NCBI GenBank assembly: GCA_903851195.1
Contig: CAINNJ010000009.1
Location: forward strand, 1-64,000
Reading direction: 5' to 3'
Length of the DNA stretch: 64,000 nucleotides
DNA from: an uncultured Acidobacteriia bacterium
Lineage (GTDB): Bacteria; Acidobacteriota; Terriglobia; Bryobacterales; Bryobacteraceae
The position numbers were made by a program, and so were the translations under genes. The notes below the pieces were generated by a model. That model was not told where the DNA came from, did not search any database, and saw only the letters and a list, made by a program, of their open reading frames with translations. This document shows, piece after piece, positions 8,709 to 17,497 of this stretch (within the stretch, counting starts at the first letter, position 1; each line of letters starts with the position of its first letter).

Positions 8709-9220
8709 TGCCAGCTATTACGGTAAAACGTGTCGACCCGGCCCAACTGAACCTCAAAGAGAACGTGGTCGCGATCAACCGCGTGACCAAGGTCGTCAAG
8801 GGCGGCAAGAACATGAGCTTTTCGGCTCTCGTTGTCGTCGGCGACTCCCAGGCGCGGGTGGTCGGATTCGGTGTCGGCAAGGCGAAGGAAGTTCCCTCGG
8901 CGATTCGCAAGGGGATTGAATCGGCGAAGAAGAATCTGCGCCGCGTGCACCTGCTCGACAACACGATTCCGCACCAGGTGCTCGGGAAGTTCGGCGCCGG
9001 CATGGTGATGCTGAAACCCGCGCAGGACGGAACCGGCGTGATCGCCGGCGGTCCGGTGCGCGCGGTGGTGCAGGCCTGCGGCATCCCGAACGTGCTGACG
9101 AAATCCATCGGCAGCCACAATCCGCATAACGTCGTGAAAGCGACCATCAACGCGCTCGAACAGTTGCGCGACAGAGCGGCCGTGCGCGAGATGCGCGGTC
9201 TGACTCCGGAGAAGGTGTAA
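8708..9220 (+). CDS. rpsE: 30S ribosomal protein S5
   Basis: S5 is at the mRNA entry channel and contributes to decoding accuracy. The 170-residue product contains the double-stranded RNA-binding segment [18 protein letters not shown] and the C-terminal [20 protein letters not shown]. The ATG overlaps the L18 stop, and its own stop overlaps the L30 start, so three genes are coupled. Confidence 0.98.
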   Translation: MPAITVKRVDPAQLNLKENVVAINRVTKVVKGGKNMSFSALVVVGDSQARVVGFGVGKAKEVPSAIRKGIESAKKNLRRVHLLDNTIPHQVLGKFGAGMVMLKPAQDGTGVIAGGPVRAVVQACGIPNVLTKSIGSHNPHNVVKATINALEQLRDRAAVREMRGLTPEKV

Positions 9221-9408
9221 TGTCCGAAGAAGCCAAGACCATCCGAATCAAACTGATCAAGAGCGTGATCTGCACGCCGGAGAAGCACAAGATTATTGTG
9301 CGTTCCCTCGGACTGCGCAAGATTAACCAGATCGTGGTGAAGCCGGACACGGACTCGTTCCGCGGTTTCGTGAAGAAAGTGCCGCATCTGCTGGCACTTG
9401 TCGATTAG
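9220..9408 (+). CDS. rpmD: 50S ribosomal protein L30
   Basis: L30 is a small, non-universal large-subunit protein. The 62-residue product contains KTIRIKLIKSVICTPEKHK and SLGLRKINQIVVKPD, the usual pattern with L-R-K-I-N in the middle. The start overlaps the S5 stop (TAATG) and the gene precedes rplO as usual. Confidence 0.96.
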   Translation: MSEEAKTIRIKLIKSVICTPEKHKIIVRSLGLRKINQIVVKPDTDSFRGFVKKVPHLLALVD

Positions 9409-9433
9409 TCGTCCATCAGGATTGGGAAGCAAA

Positions 9434-9886
9434 ATGAATCTGAGTTCTCTTACACCCCCGGAAGGCCAGAAACACCGCAAAAAGCGCATTGGCCGCGGTA
9501 TGGGTTCCGGCACCGGCAAGACGTCCACGCGCGGACATAAAGGCGCTCGCTCGATTTCGGGCTACAGCATCATGCGCGGCTTTGAAGGCGGCCAGATGCC
9601 GCTGCACCGCCGTCTGCCGAAGCGCGGTTTCACGAACATCTTCAAGAAGGAATTCGCCATCGTCAACGTGCGGCAGTTCGAAACCCTGCCGGGCGATGTC
9701 TTCAATGCGGACCGCCTGTTCGAACTGGGCGTGATCAAGAAACTGGGCGACGGACTCAAGATCCTCGGCACCGGCGAGCTGACCCGTAAGATTGAAGTGG
9801 AAGCGCACATTTTCTCCAAATCCGCCGCTGAAAAGATTCAGAAGGCCGGCGGGTCGGTGAAAATCGTGGGCGCCGCCGCAGCCTAA
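9434..9886 (+). CDS. rplO: 50S ribosomal protein L15
   Basis: L15 binds 23S rRNA and assembles late. The 150-residue protein starts MNLSSLTPPEGQKHRKKRIG and has the glycine-rich RGMGSGTGKTSTRGHKGARS and GFEGGQMPLHRRLPKRGF motifs. An extension upstream to 9398 is open but lacks family similarity, and the ATG at 9434 is preceded by AGGATTGGGAAG. Confidence 0.97.
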   Translation: MNLSSLTPPEGQKHRKKRIGRGMGSGTGKTSTRGHKGARSISGYSIMRGFEGGQMPLHRRLPKRGFTNIFKKEFAIVNVRQFETLPGDVFNADRLFELGVIKKLGDGLKILGTGELTRKIEVEAHIFSKSAAEKIQKAGGSVKIVGAAAA

Positions 9887-9921
9887 GGCTCGCGGCGTAT
9901 CCTGACAGAAGGGGCGAGATT

Positions 9922-11322
9922 ATGGGGAAGCTGTTTGAAGCGATCGGAAATATCTTCCGCATTCCGGATCTCCGGAAGCGCGTGGCGTTTACGTTCGGAT
10001 TGCTGGCTATTTACCGTTTAGGCAGTTTTGTGCCGACGCCGGGCATCGACGTCAACCGCTGGACGGACTTCTTCACCCGCACGCAGGGATCGATGTTCGG
10101 CTTCTTCGATCTTTTCGCGGGAGGCAACATCCGGCGGCTGTCGGTCTTTGCTCTGGGCATCATGCCCTACATCACGGCATCGATCATTCTGCAGTTGCTG
10201 ACGGTGGTGGTTCCGACCCTCGAGAAGCTGCAGAAAGAAGGGGAACTCGGACGGCGCAAGATCACCCAGTGGACCCGTTACCTGACGGTTTGCCTGGGCA
10301 TCGCGCAGTCGTTCGGTATCGCGATCGGTCTGGAATCGATGAGCGACGGCATCGTGCCGCACCCGGGTTTCGGGTTCACGCTGCTGACGATTCTGTCCCT
10401 GACCACCGGCACCGCGTTCATCATGTGGCTCGGCGAACAGATCACCGAGCGCGGCGTGGGCAACGGCATGTCGCTGATTATCTTCACCGGCATTGTGGTT
10501 GGACTGCCGGCGGCGATCGGGAACATCTATAACAACGTCTTCGTGACCAAGGAGTGGGGCTTTATCACGCTCATTCTGTTGCTCGCGATGATGGTCGCGG
10601 TGGTTGCGTTTATCGTTCTTGTCGAAATGGCGGAACGTCGGATCCCGGTGCAGTACGCCAAGCGCGTGATCGGACGGCGCGTGATGGGCGGACAATCAAC
10701 CCACATGCCGCTCAAGGTGAACGCGGGCGGTGTGATCCCGGTGATCTTCGCTTCGTCGATCCTGGCGTTCCCGCAGACCATCCGGAACACGCCTTTCGTC
10801 AGGAACAACTCCTGGCTGTCCAGCATTCTGGGGTCGATCGCGCATGCCGAGCCGCTCTACATTCTGCTCTTCGTGGCGCTGATTATCTTCTTTTGTTTCT
10901 TCTACGTATCGATCATCTTCAACCCCAATGAAGCGGCCGATAACATGCGCAAGTACGGTGGCTTTATCCCGGGCATCCGGCCGGGCCGGAGCACCTCGGA
11001 CTACATGAACACGATCCTCACCCGGATCACGTTCGTGGGCGCCATCTACCTGGCGATTCTCTGCCTGATTCCGGACATCATGATTTCCGGCATCAAGCTG
11101 CAGCATCTGCCGCTGATCGGGAACTTCATCGATACGCATTTTCCCCGTTTCATCCTCGAAGGTTTGAACGTTCAGTTCTACTTCGGCGGCACCTCTCTGC
11201 TGATCGTAGTGGGCGTGGCGATGGATACGGTCAACCAGATCGAGGCGCAGCTGATTATGCGTCACTACGAAGGGTTCACACCGCGAGCGGGCCGCATCCG
11301 TGGCCGCCGCAGTTCTGTCTGA
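9922..11322 (+). CDS. secY: Preprotein translocase subunit SecY
   Basis: SecY is the channel-forming subunit of the Sec translocon in the inner membrane. The 466-residue protein has about ten hydrophobic segments, an early plug-region signature (LAIYRLGSFVPTPGID), GIMPYITASIILQLL, and QITERGVGNGMSLIIF. The cytoplasmic loop RRIPVQYAKRVIGRR is present. Its stop abuts the adk start with no spacer. Confidence 0.98.
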   Translation: MGKLFEAIGNIFRIPDLRKRVAFTFGLLAIYRLGSFVPTPGIDVNRWTDFFTRTQGSMFGFFDLFAGGNIRRLSVFALGIMPYITASIILQLLTVVVPTLEKLQKEGELGRRKITQWTRYLTVCLGIAQSFGIAIGLESMSDGIVPHPGFGFTLLTILSLTTGTAFIMWLGEQITERGVGNGMSLIIFTGIVVGLPAAIGNIYNNVFVTKEWGFITLILLLAMMVAVVAFIVLVEMAERRIPVQYAKRVIGRRVMGGQSTHMPLKVNAGGVIPVIFASSILAFPQTIRNTPFVRNNSWLSSILGSIAHAEPLYILLFVALIIFFCFFYVSIIFNPNEAADNMRKYGGFIPGIRPGRSTSDYMNTILTRITFVGAIYLAILCLIPDIMISGIKLQHLPLIGNFIDTHFPRFILEGLNVQFYFGGTSLLIVVGVAMDTVNQIEAQLIMRHYEGFTPRAGRIRGRRSSV

Positions 11323-12126
11323 ATGAATCCAGGGCAAGCAGATACGGCGCAGCAAGTGGGTGCGCCGTCTGGTCAATCGGGCCAAACAGCGCCCCGGCGA
11401 ATCGCGATCGTAATGTTCGGATCGCCTGGATCGGGAAAAGGGACACAGTCGAAGTTCCTGGTGGAGTGGTTGAAAATTCCGCAGATCTCGACCGGAGACA
11501 TGCTGCGGGAACATATCCGCAACGGCACGGAAGTAGGCCGGGCAATCGCAGGCCGGATGCGGGCCGGCTCACTGGTTTCCGACGATCTGGTCAACCAGCT
11601 GGTGTATGAACGGATCCACCAGCAGGACTGTGAACGGGGGTTTATTCTCGACGGATATCCCCGAACACCGGCTCAGGCGCAGGAAATGATGCGGCTGCTG
11701 AGCGGGGTCGGCGCGCGGGAAGTGGTAATTCATCTTGTAGTTGATTACAATGTAATTATCTCCCGTATGACGGGAAGGCGAGTTTGCCCGGTCTGCGGCA
11801 CCCTCTACAACGCTGTTTCCCGTCCCCCTAAAGTGGAAGGTATCTGCGATCTGGATGGAAGTGTGCTGGCGATCCGCGAGGACGACCGGGAAGATGTGGT
11901 GCGGGAGCGGCTTACGCAGTACGAGGCGAGCACGCGTCCTTTAATCGAGTATTTTCGGAAGGCGAGCAACAGGTTGTTTGAAGTAGACGCCAGCAAAGAT
12001 CGGCCGGAAGTGGTTTTCGGCAAAATACAGACCGCGCTCACGGGAATCCTGGATCAGACTTCGGGAGTGTTGTCGTCTTCGGTGGTCGGCGAGAAGGCGG
12101 CGGCGGACGGGGTGGCGGCCCGGTGA
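11323..12126 (+). CDS. adk: Adenylate kinase, zinc-LID type, extended ends
   Basis: Adenylate kinase converts ATP plus AMP to two ADP. The P-loop GSPGSGKGTQ is at about residues 33-42. The LID domain carries Cys155, Cys158, Cys175 and Asp178, the CxxC...CxxD zinc pattern known from Bacillus adenylate kinase. The protein is 267 residues because of an N-terminal tail of about 26 residues and a C-terminal tail after residue 235; the common size is 210-220. The ATG directly follows the secY stop. An internal start at 11413 would give a family-like N-terminus but cuts into the first strand. Confidence 0.96.
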   Translation: MNPGQADTAQQVGAPSGQSGQTAPRRIAIVMFGSPGSGKGTQSKFLVEWLKIPQISTGDMLREHIRNGTEVGRAIAGRMRAGSLVSDDLVNQLVYERIHQQDCERGFILDGYPRTPAQAQEMMRLLSGVGAREVVIHLVVDYNVIISRMTGRRVCPVCGTLYNAVSRPPKVEGICDLDGSVLAIREDDREDVVRERLTQYEASTRPLIEYFRKASNRLFEVDASKDRPEVVFGKIQTALTGILDQTSGVLSSSVVGEKAAADGVAAR

Positions 12127-12893
12127 TCGTTCGGAAGACAGCGGCTGAGCTCGAAAAGATGCGCCGCAGTGGCCTTCTGGTCTACGAGATCCTGCAGAAG
12201 CTGGGCGGGATGGTGCAGGAAGGCATGACCACCTGGGATCTGGAACTGGTGGCGGTAAAGATGATGGAGGACGCGGGTGCGAAACCGGCGTTCAAGAATT
12301 ACTATGTGCCGGCGGCGGGTGAGCGATACCGTTTCGTGCTTTGTACATCGGTCAACGATGAGATTGTGCACGGGATGCCGAACCCGAAGCGAGTGCTGAA
12401 GAACGGCGATATCGTTTCGATCGATACGGGCGTTTCGCTGGCGGGTTATTTCGGAGACTCGGCGCTCACGGTAGGTGTGGGCGAACTGAGCGAGCAGGCG
12501 AAGAAGCTTCTGAAAGTGACCGAAGAGTCGCTGGAGCTGGCAATCGACAAGGTGCGGGACGGCAACCGGCTGTTCGATATTTGCGGCACGGTGCAGGAGT
12601 ATGTGGAAGGCAACGGGTTTTCCATCGTGAAGGAATATGTGGGCCACGGTATCGGCACGCAGCTTCACGAAGAGCCGCAGGTTCCCAATTATGTGGACCG
12701 GCGCAACGAGAATCCGCGGCTGCGGGAAGGCATGGTGCTCGCGATCGAGCCTATGGTGAATGCGGGCCGGCCGGAAGCGAAAGTTTTGAAGGACAAGTGG
12801 ACCGCGGTGGCGAAAGACGGGTCGTATTCGGCTCATTTCGAGCACTGCGTGGCGGTGACGGCGAACGGCCCCTGGGTTTTAACGAGGCCCTGA
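12123..12893 (+). CDS. map: Methionine aminopeptidase, type I
   Basis: This enzyme removes the initiator methionine from new proteins using two metal ions. The 256-residue product shows the metal ligands in their usual context: two Asp in SIDTGVSLAGYFGDSALTV, His in VGHGIGTQLHEEPQ, Glu in LAIEPMV and Glu in AHFEHCVAV. It starts with GTG at 12123, overlapping the adk stop (GTGA), so it is coupled to adk. Confidence 0.97.
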   Translation: MIVRKTAAELEKMRRSGLLVYEILQKLGGMVQEGMTTWDLELVAVKMMEDAGAKPAFKNYYVPAAGERYRFVLCTSVNDEIVHGMPNPKRVLKNGDIVSIDTGVSLAGYFGDSALTVGVGELSEQAKKLLKVTEESLELAIDKVRDGNRLFDICGTVQEYVEGNGFSIVKEYVGHGIGTQLHEEPQVPNYVDRRNENPRLREGMVLAIEPMVNAGRPEAKVLKDKWTAVAKDGSYSAHFEHCVAVTANGPWVLTRP

Positions 12894-12913
12894 GTCGTCC
12901 GGAGGCGGTCAAC

Positions 12914-13141
12914 TTGAAAAAGGTGGAAGCCACCGTCCTTGAAGAGTTACCGAGCCTGCTGTACCGGCTCGAGTTAAGCAACAAAGCGCGGGTTTTGGCG
13001 CATGGAGCGGGATCCGCGGTATTGGGCGGAGCGGGTCGGAACTGGGTCCGGTTATTACCGGGCGACCGGGTGGAAGTCGAGTTCGCGGAACACGACCTCA
13101 CACGGGGCAGGATAATCAGGAAGATTGGGCAGGTATCATGA
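12914..13141 (+). CDS. infA: Translation initiation factor IF-1 (divergent, TTG start)
   Basis: IF-1 is an OB-fold factor that blocks the ribosomal A site during initiation. The frame gives about 75 residues: [20 protein letters not shown], then [24 protein letters not shown] and [12 protein letters not shown], which matches IF-1 end to end. The TTG at 12914 is the only start at the right place and is preceded by GGAGGCGG at 12901-12908. The usual loop HISGKMR-NFIR is replaced by a different, slightly longer sequence. Position between map and rpmJ is canonical, and its stop overlaps the rpmJ ATG. Confidence 0.9.
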   Translation: MKKVEATVLEELPSLLYRLELSNKARVLAHGAGSAVLGGAGRNWVRLLPGDRVEVEFAEHDLTRGRIIRKIGQVS

Positions 13142-13251
13142 AAGTTCGCGCATCGGTAAAGAAAATTTGTGACAAGTGTAAGCTGATCCACCGCGAAGGC
13201 GTGGTGCGGGTCATCTGCGCTAACCCCAAACACAAGCAGCGTCAGGGTTAA
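13138..13251 (+). CDS. rpmJ: 50S ribosomal protein L36
   Basis: The frame encodes 37 residues, [20 protein letters not shown] followed by [17 protein letters not shown], a complete L36. It has the zinc-ribbon ligands Cys11, Cys14, Cys27 and His32. The ATG overlaps the infA stop (ATGA). It is too short to be found by length filters, but the identification is secure. Confidence 0.97.
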   Translation: MKVRASVKKICDKCKLIHREGVVRVICANPKHKQRQG

Positions 13252-13315
13252 AGGTTTTAGAGGATTTGAGCGCGCAGGCCTTCGGGCCGGCCGGGCTCGC
13301 TGGAGAGAGAAATAT

Positions 13316-13702
13316 ATGGCACGTATCGCGGGCGTAGATCTTCCGCCGAAAAAGCGGGCGGAAATCGGACTCACTTACATTTACGGAATCGGGCGGACTC
13401 GCGCCAAGAGCCTGCTGCACCGCACGGGCGTCGATCCGAACAAGAAGATCGGCGACATGACCGAGGATGAGGTTAACCACATCCGTCAGATCCTCGAAGA
13501 CGAGGGCTCGGTCGAGGGTGACCTCCGCAAGGAAGTGTCGCTCAACATCAAGCGGCACATCGAGATGGCGTCGTACCGCGGGCTTCGGCACCGTCGCGGT
13601 CTGCCGACTCGCGGCCAGCGCACCCACACCAATGCCCGCACCCGCAAGGGACCGCGTAAAGGCACTGTGGCGAACAAGAAGAAAGCGACGGCGAAGACTT
13701 AA
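13316..13702 (+). CDS. rpsM: 30S ribosomal protein S13
   Basis: S13 contacts S19 and P-site tRNA in the 30S head. The 128-residue protein begins [20 protein letters not shown] and contains the helix-two-turn-helix and [20 protein letters not shown] signature. The GGAGAGAGAAA element precedes the ATG. Its stop overlaps the rpsK start (TAATG). Confidence 0.98.
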   Translation: MARIAGVDLPPKKRAEIGLTYIYGIGRTRAKSLLHRTGVDPNKKIGDMTEDEVNHIRQILEDEGSVEGDLRKEVSLNIKRHIEMASYRGLRHRRGLPTRGQRTHTNARTRKGPRKGTVANKKKATAKT

Positions 13703-14109
13703 TGGCAAAGGCTCCGGCGAAGGCAACGAAAAAGAAAGCCTTCAAAAAGAAAGAAAAACGCGTCGTTCATGTGGGCCTGGTCCACGTGCAGGCGACGTTC
13801 AACAACACGATTGTGACCATCTCCGATCCCGACGGCAACACCGTGTCGTGGTCGAGCGCCGGTTCGCTCGGGTTCCGCGGTTCGCGCAAGGGCACTCCGT
13901 TCGCCGCGCAGCAGGCCGCTCTCACGGCCGCCAACAAGGCGAACGAAGTCGGCTTGCGGACGGTGGAAGTTCGGGTCAGCGGTCCGGGTTCGGGTCGTGA
14001 GTCGGCGGTTCGCGCTCTCTCGACGGCGGGTCTGGATGTTCGGTCGATTCGCGATACGACGGCGATTCCGCACAACGGCTGCCGTCCTCCCAAGAAGCGC
14101 AGAGTTTGA
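13702..14109 (+). CDS. rpsK: 30S ribosomal protein S11
   Basis: S11 lies on the 30S platform near the mRNA exit. The 135-residue product has the lysine-rich N-terminus, [40 protein letters not shown] and the end [18 protein letters not shown]. The length is normal. Confidence 0.98.
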   Translation: MAKAPAKATKKKAFKKKEKRVVHVGLVHVQATFNNTIVTISDPDGNTVSWSSAGSLGFRGSRKGTPFAAQQAALTAANKANEVGLRTVEVRVSGPGSGRESAVRALSTAGLDVRSIRDTTAIPHNGCRPPKKRRV

Positions 14110-14114
14110 TACCC

Positions 14115-14154
14115 GGCCATCGCGAGGCGTCCTTCGGGCCGTCTCGCGGTGGTC
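14115..14154 (+). promoter_or_regulatory. Stable hairpin between rpsK and rpsD
   Basis: Arms at about 14117-14126 (CCATCGCGAG) and 14143-14152 (CTCGCGGTGG) pair over 10 bp with one G-U, extendable outward by two more pairs. TCATTTT follows. It could be a weak terminator or a leader element for S4-mediated control of the alpha genes; the role is inference. Confidence 0.4.
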
Positions 14155-14228
14155 ATTTTGCTGTATGAGCGGGATGAAGTTGGCGAACAGGCAACGTAAA
14201 CCGCACGTTCCACAAGGAGAATTACTAC

Positions 14229-14861
14229 TTGGCACGTTATCGAGGCCCGGTCTGCCGTTTGTGCAGACGCGAAGGCATGAAACTGTTTCTGAAAGGCGAA
14301 CGCTGCCACTCCGAGAAGTGCGCCATCGAGCGTCGCAATTTCGTTCCCGGACAACACGGAAAAGACCGCAAGGCGAAGCTGGTGGGCTACGGCCTCCAGT
14401 TGCGTGAAAAGCAGAAGGTTCGCCGCATTTACGGCGTGCTGGAAACGCAGTTCCGCAACACCTTCGAAAAAGCGGCGCACATGAAGGGCATCACGGGCGA
14501 GAACCTGCTGGGCAGCCTCGAACGCCGCCTCGACAGCGTGATCTACCGCATGGGACTGGCGACCAGCCGGGCGCAGGCGCGTCAGGTGGTTCGCCACGGT
14601 CACATTCAGGTGGGCACCCGTAAGGTGGACATCCCCTCGTATGTGGTGAAACCCGGCGAAGAGATTTCCGTGCGCGAAAGCAGCAAGAACAACGCCACCA
14701 TTCTGGCCGCTCGTGACGCCACGGCGCACGCGCCTTCCCCCAGCTGGATGGATGTGGATCGCGACGCTCTGAAGGGCCGCATCAACTCCATTCCCCGCCG
14801 CGACGAGCTGACGCAGATTCCGATCAACGAACAGCTCATCGTCGAACTTTACAGCAAGTAA
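14229..14861 (+). CDS. rpsD: 30S ribosomal protein S4 (zinc form)
   Basis: S4 is a primary 16S rRNA-binding protein and the alpha-operon repressor in E. coli. The 210-residue product starts with TTG at 14229 after a strong AAGGAGA. N-terminal cysteines 9, 12, 26 and 31 form the zinc site of C+ S4 proteins. The S4 RNA-binding segment [19 protein letters not shown] is present, and the end is [17 protein letters not shown]. Confidence 0.97.
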   Translation: MARYRGPVCRLCRREGMKLFLKGERCHSEKCAIERRNFVPGQHGKDRKAKLVGYGLQLREKQKVRRIYGVLETQFRNTFEKAAHMKGITGENLLGSLERRLDSVIYRMGLATSRAQARQVVRHGHIQVGTRKVDIPSYVVKPGEEISVRESSKNNATILAARDATAHAPSPSWMDVDRDALKGRINSIPRRDELTQIPINEQLIVELYSK

Positions 14862-14889
14862 GTTTTTGGTCTTTCGGCAGTAAAAAACC

Positions 14890-14923
14890 CCGGCCTGCGC
14901 GGATTGAGAAAAAGCCAGGCCGG
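14890..14923. other. Inverted repeat between rpsD and rpoA
   Basis: CCGGCCTG (14890-14897) pairs with CAGGCCGG (14916-14923) around an 18-base loop. On the plus strand no T-tract follows; on the minus strand the structure is followed by GGTTTTTT, so it reads better as a terminator for antisense transcription. Its function is unclear. Confidence 0.35.
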
Positions 14924-14941
14924 CATTGGAGTAAAAAACGT

Positions 14942-15970
14942 ATGTTCAAGGGATTTCAAAAACCCAAACGTCTGGTCGCTAACACCGAGACTCTGACGGA
15001 ACGCTATGGGCAGTTCACCGCTCAGCCGTTCCAGCGCGGTTTCGGTACCACCATCGGCAACTCCCTGCGTCGCGTCCTGCTCTCGAGCATTGAAGGCGCG
15101 GCCATTACCGCGATTCGCATTGAAGGCGTGGATCACGAATTCAGTCCGATTCCGGGCGTCGTGGAAGACGCCACCGACATCATTCTGAACCTGAAGCAGG
15201 TTCCGTTCAAGGTGATGAGCGAGGGCACGAAGACGGTCCGCGTGGTGGCGAATGCGGCGGGCGAGATTTTCTCCGGCTCGATTGAGACGGACGCGGACGT
15301 GGAAGTGCTGGACCGGCATCTGCATATCGCGACGGTGAGCGAAGGCGGCAAACTCGACATCGAGATGCGGCTGAAGACCGGGCGCGGTTATGTGAGCGCG
15401 GACAAGAACTTCGACGAGGATCTGGCGATTGGCTTTATCCCGATCGACTCGGTGCACTCGCCGGTTCGCAAAGTGAATTTTTCGGTGGAAGCGGCTCGTC
15501 TGGGCCAGATGACCGATTACGACAAGCTGACGCTGGAAGTCTGGACCAACGGCGCGATTTCGCCGCAGGACGCCATCGGGCACGCCGCGAAGCTGCTGAA
15601 AGATCACATGACGATCTTCATCCACTTCGAAGAGCTGCCGGAGGCGACCGAAGAGCCGGCCGAGCGCAGCATGGACCGGATCAGCGATCAGCTCAACCGC
15701 AGCGTGGAAGAACTGGAACTCTCGGTTCGCTCCTACAACTGCCTGAAGAACGCGGGCATTCAGACGATCGGCGAACTGGTGCAGAAGTCGGAATCCGAGA
15801 TGCTTCGGACAAAGAACTTCGGCCGCAAGTCGCTGAACGAAATCAAAGAGATTCTCGGCGGCATGGGTCTGGCGCTGGGAATGAAGCCGGACGCCCATGG
15901 CCGTCTGGTGGCTCCGCCGCCTTCCGCGCCCGGTTCGATGGAAGACGTTCCGGACGAAGAGCAGTTCTAA
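14942..15970 (+). CDS. rpoA: DNA-directed RNA polymerase subunit alpha
   Basis: Alpha dimerises to nucleate RNA polymerase and its C-terminal domain binds UP elements and activators. The N-terminal domain shows the dimer-region [20 protein letters not shown]-like [20 protein letters not shown] and [16 protein letters not shown]. The C-terminal domain (about residue 255 on) contains [20 protein letters not shown] and SLNEIKEIL. At 342 residues it has a short Pro-rich acidic tail beyond the usual end. Confidence 0.98.
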   Translation: MFKGFQKPKRLVANTETLTERYGQFTAQPFQRGFGTTIGNSLRRVLLSSIEGAAITAIRIEGVDHEFSPIPGVVEDATDIILNLKQVPFKVMSEGTKTVRVVANAAGEIFSGSIETDADVEVLDRHLHIATVSEGGKLDIEMRLKTGRGYVSADKNFDEDLAIGFIPIDSVHSPVRKVNFSVEAARLGQMTDYDKLTLEVWTNGAISPQDAIGHAAKLLKDHMTIFIHFEELPEATEEPAERSMDRISDQLNRSVEELELSVRSYNCLKNAGIQTIGELVQKSESEMLRTKNFGRKSLNEIKEILGGMGLALGMKPDAHGRLVAPPPSAPGSMEDVPDEEQF

Positions 15971-16003
15971 GCAATTTTGAAGACTAGTTAAAGGTTCAGG
16001 CAA

Positions 16004-16459
16004 ATGAGACATCGATTTGGCAATGCAAAATTAAAGCGGGACGTCGGGGCGCGCAACAGCCTCCTGAAGAACCTCACCACCAGTGTGCTTCTGGAGGAAC
16101 GGGTCATCACTACGGTTCCGAAGGCGAAGGCGATTCAGCCGCTCGTCGAGAAGATGATCACCCTCGCCAAGCGCGACACGCTGCACGCCCGCCGGCAGGC
16201 CGCTTCGTTTCTCACGACGCCGGCTTCAGTCCAGAAACTGTTCGACACGATCGGCGCCCGTTTCGGTCAGCGAGCGGGTGGCTACACGCGTATTACCCGC
16301 CTGGGACCCCGCAAGGGCGACGGCGCGGAACTGGCCATGCTGGAACTGGTGGGTTCGGAACTGGTGAAGCGCGCGGCGGAACGCGCGAAGCGCCGGGAAG
16401 AACGCCTGAAGGCGCAGCAGGAAGGCATGGAGCCCGAAGAAGGCTCGGACAAAGCGTAG
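16004..16459 (+). CDS. rplQ: 50S ribosomal protein L17
   Basis: L17 lies near the tunnel exit. The product begins MRHRFGNAKLKRDVGARNSL and contains LITYERITTT-like LLEERVITTVPKAKAIQPLV plus GGYTRITRLGPRKGDGAELA. It is 151 residues because of a charged tail (about residue 125 on, rich in Arg, Glu and Lys). It is the last gene of the cluster. Confidence 0.97.
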   Translation: MRHRFGNAKLKRDVGARNSLLKNLTTSVLLEERVITTVPKAKAIQPLVEKMITLAKRDTLHARRQAASFLTTPASVQKLFDTIGARFGQRAGGYTRITRLGPRKGDGAELAMLELVGSELVKRAAERAKRREERLKAQQEGMEPEEGSDKA

Positions 16460-16486
16460 TTTTTTCGGGAATCGGGTTTTACGGGA

Positions 16487-16520
16487 GCCGCCGGTCAGTT
16501 CTGCTGACCGGCGGCTTTTT
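16487..16520 (+). terminator. Intrinsic terminator of the ribosomal cluster
   Basis: A perfect 12-bp stem, GCCGCCGGTCAG (16487-16498) with CTGACCGGCGGC (16504-16515), has a 5-base loop and is followed directly by TTTTT. It ends the plus-strand cluster and separates it from the convergent fabD. Confidence 0.95.
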
Positions 16521-16525
16521 GTCGT

Positions 16526-17455
16526 TTATTGCGCAACCGGCTGCAGTTTTTGCAGATCTTTGGCCTCGCCAAACGGGATGCACTTCGAGCCGGACACGAT
16601 GCTTCGCAGCAGGCCGCTGAGCACCGCGCCCGCGCCCACTTCGAACCACCGGTCGACGCCCGCGGCGGCAAGGTATTCCATCGATTCGGACCAGCGGACG
16701 GTGTTCGGAATCTGCCGGAAGAGGCCTTCGCGCGCTTCGTCCCCGGTGCGAATCTCCCTGGCCTGCCAGTTGTTGATGAGCGGGACGCGGAGGTCGGCGA
16801 AGGGCGTGGCGTCGAGTTCCGGTTTGAGGCGGGCCTGGGCGGGCTCCATGAGGGGGCAGTGGAAGGGGGCGCTGACCGGCAGCGCGACGGCCCGGCGCGC
16901 GCCGGCTGCTTTGGCAAGTTCCATGGCGCGTTCCACGGCGCCGCGGTGGCCGGCGATGACCACCTGGTCTGGCGAGTTCAGGTTGGCGGCCGAGAGGACT
17001 TCCCCCTGTGCCGCGCCGGCGAGAACTTCGGCGAGTTTTTCTTGCGGCAACCTCAGGAGGGCTGCCATGGCGCCCACGCCCAGCGGCACGGCTTCCTGCA
17101 TGAAGCAGCCGCGTTTGCGGACGAGCTGGAGGGCGTCGGCAAACGCCAGGGAACCCGCAGCCACCAGGGCCGGGTATTCGCCGAGGCTGTGGCCGGCCAC
17201 GAAGTCGGGCGGGCCGACCTCATCCACGAGCACGGTCCACGCGGCGACAGCCACGGCGAGCAGCGCGGGCTGCTGGTTTTCGGTCAGCCGCAGGGTCTCA
17301 TCCGGACCTTCGAAACAGAGTTTCGAGAGGGAGAAACCCAGCGCCTCATCCGCCTCTTCAAATCGCCGTCTGGCTGCCGGAAATTCAGTGGCCAGAGACT
17401 GGCCCATGCCCGTGTATTGGGAGCCCTGCCCGGGAAAAATAAACGCTGTTTTCAT
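16526..17455 (-). CDS. fabD: Malonyl-CoA:ACP transacylase
   Basis: FabD loads malonyl groups onto acyl carrier protein for fatty acid synthesis. The 309-residue product starts MKTAFIFPGQGSQYTGMGQS, has the nucleophile motif GHSLGEYPALVAAG, and the APFHCPLM catalytic-His segment. An ATG five codons upstream (17470) is a possible alternative start, but the chosen one fits the family. Other fab genes are not adjacent. Confidence 0.96.
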   Translation of the reverse strand: MKTAFIFPGQGSQYTGMGQSLATEFPAARRRFEEADEALGFSLSKLCFEGPDETLRLTENQQPALLAVAVAAWTVLVDEVGPPDFVAGHSLGEYPALVAAGSLAFADALQLVRKRGCFMQEAVPLGVGAMAALLRLPQEKLAEVLAGAAQGEVLSAANLNSPDQVVIAGHRGAVERAMELAKAAGARRAVALPVSAPFHCPLMEPAQARLKPELDATPFADLRVPLINNWQAREIRTGDEAREGLFRQIPNTVRWSESMEYLAAAGVDRWFEVGAGAVLSGLLRSIVSGSKCIPFGEAKDLQKLQPVAQ

Positions 17456-17497
17456 CCTGTAATCATTCATGATATCGGCCCCGCGCAGGCCGCCGCT

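Noticed and set aside
14890-14923. Terminator between rpsD and rpoA
   Set aside because: On the coding strand the stem lacks a following T-tract and has an 18-base loop; it is listed only as an inverted repeat.
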